NCBI GenBank assembly: GCA_020849275.1
Contig: JADLGO010000021.1
Location: 1 to 64,000 of the forward strand
Source: Chthonomonadales bacterium
GTDB taxonomy: Bacteria; Armatimonadota; Chthonomonadetes; Chthonomonadales; CAJBBX01
Direction: 5' to 3'
DNA length: 64,000 nucleotides
The translations under genes and the position numbers were made by a program. How positions within the stretch are numbered: position 1 is the first letter of the stretch; every line of letters starts with the position of its first letter. The notes under the pieces were generated by a model. The model was not told the DNA's origin. It ran no database searches and worked only from the letters and a program-made list of their open reading frames with translations. Positions 37,805-46,450 of the stretch are shown piece by piece.

Positions 37805-39427
37805 GAGTGGCCCGGCGGCTGCTCGCAGCGCGCCGTGGCAGGGCGGTCCTCGCGATGAGCGCGGCCCTGTCGGCGGCAGGCGCCCCGACTCTCGCTGCTG
37901 TGGGGCTACCGCAATCTCTACAACCCGTGCGTAGTGCGCGTGCCAGACCGGCGCTACCCCTGGCGGATGTGGCTGTTCGGATGGGCGGCCGGCAACCGCA
38001 ACCCGGGGTACGCCGGCGCGGACGCCGTCTACTGTGCGCGGTCGCGCGATCTCCCCGCCTGGGAGGTCTACGCGGGTGACGGTCAGTGGGATGCCGCGAT
38101 GCGGCCCGAGCACGACGACGACGGGCTCCCTCAGGCATCGGGTCGCCACACGCGCGACATCGGCGGCGGTGACGGCGCCCAGTCGGCTCGCCATGTCGCG
38201 GTCGGTCTCCCAGCCGCCGGCTATGGTCTCGAACAGGCCCGCGAACCAGGCCCGGTCACGGACACGCTGATGCGCCAGCACGTAGGCGCCCGCGGCGTAA
38301 CGGCGCGCGCGAGCGAGCTCGGCATCGGTCGGGGGCCGCTCGAGCACGGAGCGCACCGTCTGAAGCAGGGTTGCCTCCGGGTCGGCGCCGGTCCCGCCGT
38401 TCCGCTCTGCGCCGTACTCCACGAACGCGGCGAGGTGGCCGGGACCCGCAAGCGCGGGCATCTCGGCTCCCACCATGTAACCCACGCCTGAGTCGCCCCG
38501 CAGCGCGCGAAACAGGCGCGAGCTCTTTCCCTGCCCCAGGAGCGCCGTCAGGACCATCGCGGCGGGGTAGTCGGCCTCGCCGGCGGCGGGCGCCGGGTAG
38601 GCGGCCAGCACAAGAACCGTGGCGCCGGGGGCCCGCTCCGCGACGCGAGAGGGAGCCGCGTACCGCGGGGGCGGCGGGGTGTGCCGTCGGCGGCGAGAGC
38701 GCGGGGTCTCGAAGTCGATGAGTTGGTCGTCAACGATGCGGCGTGCGGACGCCGCATCGATCGCCCCGGCGATGGAGACGACGGTGTTCGCGGGCGCGAA
38801 CCGCTGAAGGTAGTGGCGCGCGACGGCGTCGCGCGTCACGCGGCGGAGCGTGGCGTCGGACCCATCGTAGCGCTGGGCGTAGGGGCCGCCCGCGTAGAGC
38901 GCGCGGCGCGCGGCCGCGAGGGCCCGCTCCAGGCGGTCGGTCTCGCCCGCGCGCGCCGCCGCCGACGCGCCGGCGCGCGCTGCGTCCACCGTGACCTCGT
39001 CGAAGACGGGGTGCTTGATGGCCTGGGCTAGCAGCCAGAAGGCGTCCGGGAACGCGTCGGGCGTCGTCACGCAACTCACCAGCACATAGTCGGGCTGCCA
39101 GGTAACCTCGATGCCACCGCCCAGGGCCAGGATGGAGCGCGAGACGGCCTCCCGGGTCAGGTTGTCATTGGCGCCGAAGAGGGAGCGCGCGAGCACCTGA
39201 CCGGTGGCCGCCTGGCCCTCCTCGCTCACGTTCGGCGCGCGAACGAACACGCAGGCCGCCACGAGGCCGCTCGCGGGCTCCGGCCGCACCAGGACGCGGG
39301 CCCCGTTCGCCAGCGTGAAGCGCGCCACGTCTTGCGGAGGCTGGCGGGCCGAGGATGCGCCAGCGCACACGAGCGCGAGTGCCGCGGCCGCGATCACCGC
39401 CGAGGCGCGTGCCAGTCCCGGCGTCAC
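37742..39427 (-). CDS. M16-family peptidase subunit without zinc motif, with abnormal C-terminal read-through
   Basis: The start is GTG at 39427, overlapping the upstream peptidase stop (GTGA). A signal peptide is followed by an M16 fold (LANGARVLVRPEP, LGGGIEVTWQPDYVLVS, LLGQGKSSRLFRALRG) that ends near residue 440 (REPVVVVLGP). The zinc motif HxxEH is replaced by EEGQAATGQVL, so this is the inactive partner of a two-gene M16 heterodimer. The remaining 115 or so residues are antisense to a broken plus-strand gene and to the end of the sugar-binding gene, and have no M16 similarity. Confidence 0.8.
   Translation of the reverse strand: MTPGLARASAVIAAAALALVCAGASSARQPPQDVARFTLANGARVLVRPEPASGLVAACVFVRAPNVSEEGQAATGQVLARSLFGANDNLTREAVSRSILALGGGIEVTWQPDYVLVSCVTTPDAFPDAFWLLAQAIKHPVFDEVTVDAARAGASAAARAGETDRLERALAAARRALYAGGPYAQRYDGSDATLRRVTRDAVARHYLQRFAPANTVVSIAGAIDAASARRIVDDQLIDFETPRSRRRRHTPPPPRYAAPSRVAERAPGATVLVLAAYPAPAAGEADYPAAMVLTALLGQGKSSRLFRALRGDSGVGYMVGAEMPALAGPGHLAAFVEYGAERNGGTGADPEATLLQTVRSVLERPPTDAELARARRYAAGAYVLAHQRVRDRAWFAGLFETIAGGWETDRDMASRLGAVTAADVARVATRCLREPVVVVLGPHRGIPLTVTRVDLPGGEIARPRTVDGVRAGVPRVAVAGRPSEQPHPPGVAPVWHAHYARVVEIAVAPQQRESGRLPPTGPRSSRGPPCHGALRAAAGPLSLRNDIERHEELASRRDAVL
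37859..38110 (+). pseudogene. Fragment of a glycosidase-like gene
   Basis: The plus-strand frame from 37859 (after a TGA) reads GYRNLYNPCVVRVPDRRYPW, then RMWLFGWAAGNRNPGYAGAD, AVYCARSRDLPAWEVYAGDG and QWDAAM, protein-like throughout and typical of the start of five-bladed propeller glycosidases that work on arabinan- or mannan-type sugars (family assignment tentative). It has no credible start, and from about 38110 the frame becomes antisense to the M16 gene. It is probably the stump of a gene cut by a rearrangement. Confidence 0.5.
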
Positions 39428-40728
39428 GGCGCGGTCTCGATGGCGTCGACCGCCCGCGCGGGGTCCAGGTAGCGCCTGGCGAACGCCTCCACGCCGGCCC
39501 GGCGGACCGCGGCCAGGCGCGAGGGGTACGAGAGATCGGCGACGGCGTCGCCAACGATGGCGGCCTCGCCGAGCGCTCGTGCCTGCCCGGCGCACGTCTC
39601 CGTATCGAGCAGAAACTGACCGGCCAGCCGGCGCTTCACGAAGGCCAGATCGCCATCGCCGAACTCGCCCGCGGCAAGTTGCCGCAGCGAGCTCATCACG
39701 GTCTCGCGCGCGGCCGCCAGATCGGCGGCGAGCCCCGACAGGGTAACCACGAACACCCCGCCGCTCGCGAGGGGCACGAAGTTGGCTCCCGCAAGGAGCG
39801 CTACCCCCCCCGCGCGAAGGGAGGCGTGCAACCGCCCGATGAAGGCATCCGCGAGCAGGCTGGCGGCCACGCTGGCGGCGGCCGCCCCGGCCGCATCGAT
39901 GCCGTCGGTCCTCATCCCGATGGCCAGCGCTCCCCGCGCTCCCGGCGGCAAGGAGGCCGGGGCAGCCGCCGCGCGGCCTGTCGGCCGGGGCGGCGCGGGG
40001 AGCGCGGCGCCGGGCTCCTGCCCGGCCCCCTGCCAGTCGCCCAGGAACCGATCGGCCAGGCGCAGCGCGTCAGCCGGCGCGATGTCGCCACAGAACACGG
40101 CGACGGTTCGCTCGGGACGGTAGAGGCGCCAATGAAAGGCGGCGATCTCGTCGCGCGGCATCCGGCGCACCTCCTCGGCGTTCCCGAGGATCGAGCGTCC
40201 GTAGCCGGTGGGCCCGAACAGCCCCGCGTACACACGGTCGACCGCGACGCGCGCCGCATCGCCTCGCGAGCGGGCCAGCTCGTCCAGGATGACCCCGCGC
40301 TCCTTCTCCACCTCGGGCGGCGGGAAACTCGCGCAGCGCACGGCGTCGCAGATCGCCGCCAGCGCGGGCTCGACGGCGCCGGAGGCAACCACGGCGTGGA
40401 TGTGGGCGGCGTCGCGCGTTGTGCCGGCGTTCACGAGTGCGCCGAGGTCCTCGATGGCGGCGTCCAGCTCGCCCGGCGCGCGCCGCGCCGTTCCCCGAAA
40501 CAGCAGATGCTCCAGGAAGTGCGCGGCGCCGCTCTCGCCGGGCGCTTGCCACGCCGACCCAGCCCGAACCCACACGTCAATGGCGACGAGTCCGCCTGAC
40601 GGCGCGTGCCGGGCGACCACGCTCACGCCGTTCGGCAGGGTCCGCGTGATCGCTGTGGGCGTCGGCTCCTGGGCCGGCGCCGAACGCGCGACCACGAGGA
40701 GCGCGGCCAGCGCGAGACCCGATGTCAT
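39424..40728 (-). CDS. M16-family zinc peptidase
   Basis: The 434-residue protein has a signal peptide (cleaved near residue 19) and the inverted zinc motif HFLEH (residues 70-74) followed by the distant Glu in EKERGVILDELARS, so it should be catalytically active in the periplasm. Other family marks are LPNGVSVVARHAPSGGLVAI and the DEIAAFHWRLYRPE segment. It overlaps the next M16 gene (GTGA) and the preceding lipoprotein gene (ATGA), implying coupled translation of all three. Confidence 0.92.
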   Translation of the reverse strand: MTSGLALAALLVVARSAPAQEPTPTAITRTLPNGVSVVARHAPSGGLVAIDVWVRAGSAWQAPGESGAAHFLEHLLFRGTARRAPGELDAAIEDLGALVNAGTTRDAAHIHAVVASGAVEPALAAICDAVRCASFPPPEVEKERGVILDELARSRGDAARVAVDRVYAGLFGPTGYGRSILGNAEEVRRMPRDEIAAFHWRLYRPERTVAVFCGDIAPADALRLADRFLGDWQGAGQEPGAALPAPPRPTGRAAAAPASLPPGARGALAIGMRTDGIDAAGAAAASVAASLLADAFIGRLHASLRAGGVALLAGANFVPLASGGVFVVTLSGLAADLAAARETVMSSLRQLAAGEFGDGDLAFVKRRLAGQFLLDTETCAGQARALGEAAIVGDAVADLSYPSRLAAVRRAGVEAFARRYLDPARAVDAIETAP

Positions 40729-41978
40729 AGACCGTCCTCGTACGCGATGCCCAGGGCGCCCTCCGCCGCACCAAGGTAGGCCGCCGCGCGATCTCCGGCA
40801 TCCCGAACGCGGCCGAGCCAGGACGGCGCGGCGGGCTGCGCCGTGGGCGGCGGCGCGGAGCGCGCCAATCGCCGCAGGGAGCGCCGGCGGAAGAAGGGAG
40901 CGGTACGCCCGGCTGCCTCCAGGGTGCCCTTCGCATCGCCGCGCGCGGCCAGCGTCTCGGCTACGGCTCCCCACGCCGGGTTGCGCGCCCACGGCTCCTC
41001 GAGGTGCTCGGCGATGCGTCGCGCCTCCGCCAGGTCGCCGCGGCGCGCAAGGCCGACAGCCACCGCGCTGAGCGCCACCTCAAGATCGCGCGCACGGCTG
41101 CTCCTCGCGGCAACGAGAGCGGCGCGCGAGTCGCCCGCCGCCGCGAGGCTCGCGGCCAGCGTGAGGGTTCGGAGGCCGGGGTCGCCAATCTGTCTGGCGG
41201 CGCTGCGCGCATCGGGCGCGCGGCCGGCCCTCCCATACGCGCGCGCGGCCTCGGCGATCGCGGTGTCGCGGGTACCCTCCGGCGCGCGCTCGACGGCCCT
41301 GGCCATCGCCATCGCGGCGTCGGCATCGCCCGCGGCCGCGCGCGCCGAAGCGCGCAGCGCGGACGCGATGCCCCGGCGCTCCGTAGGCAGCAACGGCTCC
41401 GTCAGCGCATCGGTTGCCCGCACGTCGCCGGCGGCGGCGCGAAAGCTCGCGGCGAGGACCAGGGTCGGATCGCGGGCTCCCTTCCCGCGCGACTCGGCAG
41501 TCGCCATCGCTCCGTCGGTATCGCCCAGCGAGGCCTGAACGGCGGCCACGCGAGCGAGCGCCTGCACACCCCCGCGCGCCGGCGTCGCCAGGGCGATCCG
41601 CCGCGCTCCCACGACCTCGCCGCGCCGCGCGCAGGCTTCGGCCACGTAGGATGCCGCCAGGGAGCGCGCCGCCTCCTCGCGCACGTCGCCTGCCGCCTGC
41701 TCGGCCGCTCGCAGCACGCGGCGAAGTCCGTTCGACTCGCCGGCGGCGCCGAAGCCCCAGGCTACCTGGGCGAGCAACTCGGCACGCGCCACCGGCTCCC
41801 CCATGCCGGCCGCCGCGTCCTCGGCGGCGCGCAATGCGGGCAGCGCGCGCGCGGCCGCCTCGGGCCTGGCGGTCCGTGGGGCATGCACGTGGGCGGGGCG
41901 GCGCGCGCACCCGGCCGCGAGCAGCAGTCCCGGCAGCGCGGTGCCCAACCGGAGGCGTCGGCGGCAGGGCGAGGTCAA
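40725..41978 (-). CDS. Alanine-rich helical-repeat lipoprotein, unknown
   Basis: The TTG start at 41978 has AAGGGGA upstream and gives a 417-residue protein with a lipobox (LLAAGC, Cys near residue 21). The rest is Ala/Arg-rich and built of repeating helix pairs about 33 residues long (for example LARVAAVQASLGDTDGAMAT and LAASLAAAGDSRAALVAARS), a TPR-like solenoid. It overlaps the active M16 gene as ATGA, so it may scaffold or present substrates to the peptidase pair. No enzymatic motif. Confidence 0.7.
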   Translation of the reverse strand: MTSPCRRRLRLGTALPGLLLAAGCARRPAHVHAPRTARPEAAARALPALRAAEDAAAGMGEPVARAELLAQVAWGFGAAGESNGLRRVLRAAEQAAGDVREEAARSLAASYVAEACARRGEVVGARRIALATPARGGVQALARVAAVQASLGDTDGAMATAESRGKGARDPTLVLAASFRAAAGDVRATDALTEPLLPTERRGIASALRASARAAAGDADAAMAMARAVERAPEGTRDTAIAEAARAYGRAGRAPDARSAARQIGDPGLRTLTLAASLAAAGDSRAALVAARSSRARDLEVALSAVAVGLARRGDLAEARRIAEHLEEPWARNPAWGAVAETLAARGDAKGTLEAAGRTAPFFRRRSLRRLARSAPPPTAQPAAPSWLGRVRDAGDRAAAYLGAAEGALGIAYEDGL

Positions 41979-42119
41979 GGCGGGTCCCCTTCGGCGCGAG
42001 ACGGTGCCTTGCCCCGCGCTCCGACCTGTTCGTGCAGCGCGTCGCCATTCCCTCCGGCCCAGGGCGAGCAGACGCGAAGGAACCCAGGGTCGGGCGGCGC
42101 CGTATTGAGCGGTAACTGG

Positions 42120-42240
42120 CGTGCGCACCTATCGAGGTGCGTGCCGGCTGTTAGAGGAGGATGACTCCAATGGACAGCACCGGTTAGCAGCTGGCCAACA
42201 GCGAGAACGCCCGGGCTCCTTCGGGAGCTCGGGCGTCTTC
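42120..42240 (+). other. Structured intergenic region with an 8-codon frame and a UUCG-loop hairpin
   Basis: On the plus strand there is a small hairpin (GCACC-TATC-GAGGTGC), then AGAGGAGG directly before an ATG at 42160 that opens an 8-codon frame (MTPMDSTG), then a 13-bp hairpin with loop TTCG (42207-42236). On the minus strand the last hairpin overlaps the end of the YpdA-like gene and is followed by TTCTC, so it may simply be that gene's terminator. The rest of 41979-42119 shows nothing recognisable. Confidence 0.4.
42207..42236. terminator. Hairpin with UUCG loop at the end of the YpdA-like gene
   Basis: ACGCCCGGGCTCC pairs with GGAGCTCGGGCGT (one mismatch) around loop TTCG. The very stable tetraloop and position just past the stop codon at 42239 support a terminator for the minus-strand unit. 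Confidence 0.6.
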
Positions 42241-43279
42241 ATGCGCAGCCTCGCAGCCGCTCGGCGATGCGCGCCACCACCGCGCGCGCCTGCTCGCGGC
42301 CCTTCACCACGACGTCGACCTCCTGCGCCGCCAGGGAGCCGGCCACGTAGATGCCCGGCCGCGTTGTCTCATAGGTGTCGGGGTGGGCGAGCGGCCGCCC
42401 GTCCGGCCCGCGCTCCAGTTGCATCGTCTCCAGGAACGCCGTGTCGGCGGTCTGGCCCAGCAGCGCGAAGATGAAGCGCGCCGGCACCTCGTAGGGTTCG
42501 CCCGTCCATCGGCAGGCCGCCGGATCGTACTCGATCGGGCATAGCCAGGCGCGCTCCGGCCGGACCTCGCGGACCGCAACGTCCACCCGCAGATCGATCT
42601 TGCCGTCCGCCACGGCGAGCTCCAGGTCGCGCACGACGAACGGCCGCAGATGGCTCTGATAAGGGACCGCCGGGCGCCGCATGGCGAGGGTGACGCGCGC
42701 GTGTGCCTCCGCGAGCGACAGGGCCGCGGTCACGGCCGAGTTGCCGCCGCCGACCACGAGAACGGGGTGCCCCAGGTATTCAGTCGGCTCAATGAACCTG
42801 CTGAGAACGTGTGGCAAGGAGGTGCCGGGGCAGTCAAGGAGTCGGGGGCGATCCCACACCCCGGTGGCGAGCGCGACGCAGCGTGTCGCGACGGTGCGCC
42901 CCGGCGTTCCGGTCGGCTCGCGACGCGTACGAATGCGGTACCCGCCGTCCAGCGGAGCCACCTGCATCACGCGCTCCCAGGTGGCCAGGTTCAGCCGCCT
43001 CGCCACCGCCACGCCGCGATAGTAGGCCAGGGCGTCCTCACGCGTCGGCTTGTCGCCGCCGCGCATCGGGAACGGCACGCCGCCGATGGCCATCTCATGG
43101 GGCGGCGAGAAGAACCGCAGCGTTTGCGGGTACTCGACGAACGAGTGGACCAGGCCGCGACGGTCGATGATCAGGTGGCTCAAGCCGCGATCCTGGGCCT
43201 CACACGCGGCGGCCAGTCCGGCGGGGCCGGCGCCCAGGATGACCAGATCGAAGGTGGAATCGAGCTGCCCGCTGCTCAT
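42239..43279 (-). CDS. YpdA-like FAD/NAD(P) disulfide reductase
   Basis: The 346-residue flavoprotein has an N-terminal FAD motif LVILGAGPAGLAAACEA and a second dinucleotide motif VLVVGGGNSAVTAALSLAEA, with the segment FFSPPHEMAIGGVPFP typical of YpdA, the bacillithiol-disulfide reductase, rather than of thioredoxin reductases (no CxxC active site). It ends with the GIYVAGSL motif at the FAD edge. With the CPDC glutaredoxin-like protein it hints at a non-glutathione thiol system. Start ATG 43279. Confidence 0.8.
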   Translation of the reverse strand: MSSGQLDSTFDLVILGAGPAGLAAACEAQDRGLSHLIIDRRGLVHSFVEYPQTLRFFSPPHEMAIGGVPFPMRGGDKPTREDALAYYRGVAVARRLNLATWERVMQVAPLDGGYRIRTRREPTGTPGRTVATRCVALATGVWDRPRLLDCPGTSLPHVLSRFIEPTEYLGHPVLVVGGGNSAVTAALSLAEAHARVTLAMRRPAVPYQSHLRPFVVRDLELAVADGKIDLRVDVAVREVRPERAWLCPIEYDPAACRWTGEPYEVPARFIFALLGQTADTAFLETMQLERGPDGRPLAHPDTYETTRPGIYVAGSLAAQEVDVVVKGREQARAVVARIAERLRGCA

Positions 43280-43555
43280 GGCGCGTCCCGCCAGGCGGGC
43301 AGGCGAACGCCGCGGGCGCGGCCGCAAGCCGTGCTCTGGCGCCCCGGCCGAGCGGGGGGGGCGCTCGGACTGCGCGTCTGGCTCGTGCGATGGGGGATCG
43401 TTACTGCGCTCGTCATCGGGTGCTTCGTCTACCTCTTCCGGTCGTTCCACGCGAGGGCGCGACCCGGCGTCGAGGTGCACGGACACCGACGCCGCGCCGC
43501 GAGGCTCCCCCGCGAGCGAGTGGAGGCCGGCTCGCCCCCGGGGCACACACGGCGC
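43280..43555. other. 276-bp interval with no confident gene
   Basis: A plus-strand frame contains a transmembrane-like stretch WGIVTALVIGCFVYLFRSF near 43390-43445 but lacks a convincing start with a ribosome site and runs into Arg-rich antisense sequence, so it is not called. No clear promoter was seen for the minus-strand YpdA-like gene. Confidence 0.4.
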
Positions 43556-44224
43556 TCAACCCGCCAGCCATCTGGCCGCCGGCAGGACCAGGATGCCGAA
43601 CGCCAGCCACTCGGCGGCCAGCGCGCCAGCGGCGAGCGCGTGCATCCATCGCGTCCGCCGCCGTGGCAGCGTCGCCAGACGCACCTCGCCGACCTCGTAC
43701 GCGAGCAGCGGGAAGATGCCGTAGATGCACGCGACAATGAGCGCGTACAACAGGCCGAGACCGGGCACGGCGAATATGCGCACGAAGACCTGCCCGACCT
43801 CCTCGACCATCACGCCGTAGACGCCCGCGGCTACGAAGAGCTCCCGCTTCGTGAAGGCGTAGCGCACGAGTAGCGCGGACCAGGTCCCGATGAGCATGCT
43901 GTAGTAGAGCACGCCGAAGGCGAGGCCTCGCGCGGGGTCGGGGCTCATCAGGACGCGCTTCTCCGGCGGCAACGCGAGGTTGTTCCAGATTGCGAACGCC
44001 TCCGTGAGCAGGCCGAACACGAAGCCCGGCGCCGCGAACGCCAGCCAGGGCTGCAGCCGGCTGACGAGGCGCCGCAGCGGCGCACGCGCCAGCCTGCCGA
44101 GGAACCACATCGCGAGCACGAGCAGCATGGGGCTGTCCGAGACGCCGATGAGCGTGCAAGCGACGCCGGCCACCCACATAGCGGCTGTCCGAGCGCGCGT
44201 TCGCCCCGCTCGCACCTCGCGCAT
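43556..44224 (-). CDS. Polytopic membrane protein, unknown
   Basis: The 222-residue protein has about six hydrophobic segments, including VLAMWFLGRLARA, WLAFAAPGFVFGLLTEAFAIW and LYALIVACIYGIFPLLAYEV. A Glu in the third (LLTEAF) and two in VMVEEVGQVF lie within membrane regions. No family is recognised. It begins 8 nt after the glycyl radical enzyme stop, so it is probably in that operon and might move its substrate or product. The start could also be ATG 44179. Confidence 0.65.
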   Translation of the reverse strand: MREVRAGRTRARTAAMWVAGVACTLIGVSDSPMLLVLAMWFLGRLARAPLRRLVSRLQPWLAFAAPGFVFGLLTEAFAIWNNLALPPEKRVLMSPDPARGLAFGVLYYSMLIGTWSALLVRYAFTKRELFVAAGVYGVMVEEVGQVFVRIFAVPGLGLLYALIVACIYGIFPLLAYEVGEVRLATLPRRRTRWMHALAAGALAAEWLAFGILVLPAARWLAG

Positions 44225-44232
44225 GGCCGCAC

Positions 44233-46395
44233 CTACGCGAAGCCGTGCTCCGTTCGCTCCAGGATGTCCTCCTGCACCGCGCGCTCGAGGCCCACGAAGT
44301 AGGCGGAGAAGCCGGAGACGCGCACCACGAGGCCGGCGTGTCGCTCTGGATGCTCCATCGCCTCGCGTAGCAGCGCGCGGTCGGCCGTGTTGAACTGAAG
44401 CTGCACGCCGCCCAGGTCGAAGCAGGTACGCACGAGCGCGGCGAGGGCCGCGAGGCCGTCCTCTCCGGCGAGCGCGCTCGGGTGGAACTTCATGTTCACC
44501 ACGTTGCCGCCGGGCGCTAGCCGGTAGTCGAGGCGCGCCACGGAGCGCGCCACGGCCGTCGGCCCCTGGCGATCGCGCCCGAAGGTGGGCGAGGCGGCGT
44601 CGCTCAGCGGCTCCCGCGCGCGCCGCCCGTCCGGGGTGGCCCCCACCTCGCGCCCCGACGAGACGTTCTGGACATTGGCGGCCATCAGCGCCCAGTAGCG
44701 CCCGCCGCGCGGCGTCCGTTGACCCAGGAGCTCACCGCCGAACGCGGCGGCCACGTCGGAGGCCAGCGCGTCCACCTGTTCGTCGTCGTTGCCGTACTTG
44801 GGCGCGTTCAGCGCGGCGCGCCGCAGCATCGGGTCCGCGCGCCAGTCGTCGTCGAGCGCCGCGATCAGCCGCTCGAGCGGCGCCCGCCGCTCCTCGTACA
44901 CGAGTCGCCTCGCCGCCATCAGCGCGTCAGCGGTGCTGCCGATGCCCATGCCCGCCACGCCGTGGTTGGCGGGATGGCGAGCGCCGCCGGCGCACACGTC
45001 CAGGCCGCGCTCGATGCAGTCGGAGGTCAACGCGCTCAGCAGCGGGCTCGTCAGGTCGTCGGCCCGCGCCTCGGCCTCCCGCTTCATCGCGTTCAGCACG
45101 TCGACGTGTGCGCGCAGCCCCGCCCGCATCTGCGCCAGGAACGCCTCGCGCAGGTCCGGCCAACTCGCCGGAGCCCGGGTGCGCGGACCGGCCTGCTCGC
45201 CAGTCAGACCGTCGCGGCCCCCGCGCAGCGCCAGGTCCACGCAGCGCAGGAGGTTGAAGCGGCTGTCGGCCCAGGGCGCCTGCCGACCGGGAATGAACAC
45301 CTCGATGCAGCCCACGAAGCAATAGTCGCGAGCCTCCTCGAGCGGATAGCCCTGCTCGACCAGCACGGGCACCTGCACGTCGTCGTTGAAGAGCGCCGGA
45401 AACCCGATGCCCGTGCGTATCGTCTCCCCACAGGCGCGGAGGAACTCCGGCGGCGTGCCGCGATGGATACGCGCGGTCAGGTTGGCGCCGGGCTGACCGA
45501 TCCGCATGGCGGCGCGAACGCAGCAGAAGCTCAGAGCGTTCGTGCCGTCGCTGCCCGCGGGTGTGAGGCCGCCGACGCACACGTTCTGGATGTCGCCACG
45601 GTGCGCGAGCTTGGCGAACAGGTGATCGAAGAGCGTCTGCGCCCCATCCGGCGTGAGCCGGCCGGCCGCCAGGTCCTCCTCGTAGAAGGGATGCAGGTAC
45701 TGGTCGACGCGTCCGAGCGCCATCGCGCCGCGGTCGTCGAGCTGGAGAGCGCAATGGGCGAGGAGCATGAGCTGCATCGCCTCGTGCAGGGTCCTGGGCG
45801 GCTCGGAGGCGAGCCGGCGCAGCATGGCGGCCTGGGCGAACAGGAGCTCGCTGTAGGGGCCGCCCGCTGCCGCCTCGCGCTCGCAGCGCTCCGCCCAGCG
45901 CGCCGCGTGCCGGGCCAGGCCCTCGATGGCCAGCGCTACGGAGCGAAGGAACGCGGCGCGCCGACCCGCCTCCTCGGCCCCGGAGCGCGCATCGGTGGCT
46001 CGCGCGACGGCCAGGGCGCGCGCCCGCATCCCGTTCAGCCCTTCGCGAAGCAGCGAGGCGTAGTCGGGCGCGGCGTGGTCGGCATGCGTTCCGAAGTGCC
46101 GGCCCCCGATGGAGGAGAGCACCTCGCGCGCCGCCGCCAGCTCGTCGCGCGGACCCTCCCCGGCCAGGCGGCCGAGGCCGGAGCCCACGAGGAGCTCGCC
46201 CGGGGTCAGCGGCAGGTCGCAGGTGTCCAGCACCGCATTCAGCGCCAACGCGCGGCGCACGGTCATCGGCTCCCCGGCGGTGGCGCCGAAAGACGCGGCG
46301 CGCCAGAGGGCGGCTATCGGGAACGTGCGCTCACTCTGCATCGCCAGAGTGCGTTCGGCGACGGCGCGCGCGGGCAGGAACGTCGGCAGGCTCAT
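44233..46395 (-). CDS. Glycyl radical enzyme (dehydratase/lyase type)
   Basis: The 720-residue protein has both catalytic elements: the thiyl Cys363 in GCIEVF with Glu two residues on (the CxE pattern of dehydratases and C-S or C-N lyases, unlike the CC of pyruvate formate-lyase) and the glycyl radical loop RVSGFSAYF with Gly695. The N-terminal part matches the PFL-like domain (LALNAVLDTCDLPLTPGELL). Strictly anaerobic chemistry is implied. An activase and an alcohol dehydrogenase are encoded just upstream. The substrate cannot be told; there are no microcompartment genes. Confidence 0.9.
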   Translation of the reverse strand: MSLPTFLPARAVAERTLAMQSERTFPIAALWRAASFGATAGEPMTVRRALALNAVLDTCDLPLTPGELLVGSGLGRLAGEGPRDELAAAREVLSSIGGRHFGTHADHAAPDYASLLREGLNGMRARALAVARATDARSGAEEAGRRAAFLRSVALAIEGLARHAARWAERCEREAAAGGPYSELLFAQAAMLRRLASEPPRTLHEAMQLMLLAHCALQLDDRGAMALGRVDQYLHPFYEEDLAAGRLTPDGAQTLFDHLFAKLAHRGDIQNVCVGGLTPAGSDGTNALSFCCVRAAMRIGQPGANLTARIHRGTPPEFLRACGETIRTGIGFPALFNDDVQVPVLVEQGYPLEEARDYCFVGCIEVFIPGRQAPWADSRFNLLRCVDLALRGGRDGLTGEQAGPRTRAPASWPDLREAFLAQMRAGLRAHVDVLNAMKREAEARADDLTSPLLSALTSDCIERGLDVCAGGARHPANHGVAGMGIGSTADALMAARRLVYEERRAPLERLIAALDDDWRADPMLRRAALNAPKYGNDDEQVDALASDVAAAFGGELLGQRTPRGGRYWALMAANVQNVSSGREVGATPDGRRAREPLSDAASPTFGRDRQGPTAVARSVARLDYRLAPGGNVVNMKFHPSALAGEDGLAALAALVRTCFDLGGVQLQFNTADRALLREAMEHPERHAGLVVRVSGFSAYFVGLERAVQEDILERTEHGFA

Positions 46396-46450
46396 GGGTC
46401 CCTTTCCGGCGCCGTCGTCGCGGCGCCTGACGATGCCGGAGGGCGCCGCG

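Noticed and set aside
43385-43560. A small plus-strand membrane protein with a hydrophobic stretch
   Set aside because: No ribosome site or plausible start, and the frame becomes antisense to the downstream membrane protein gene.
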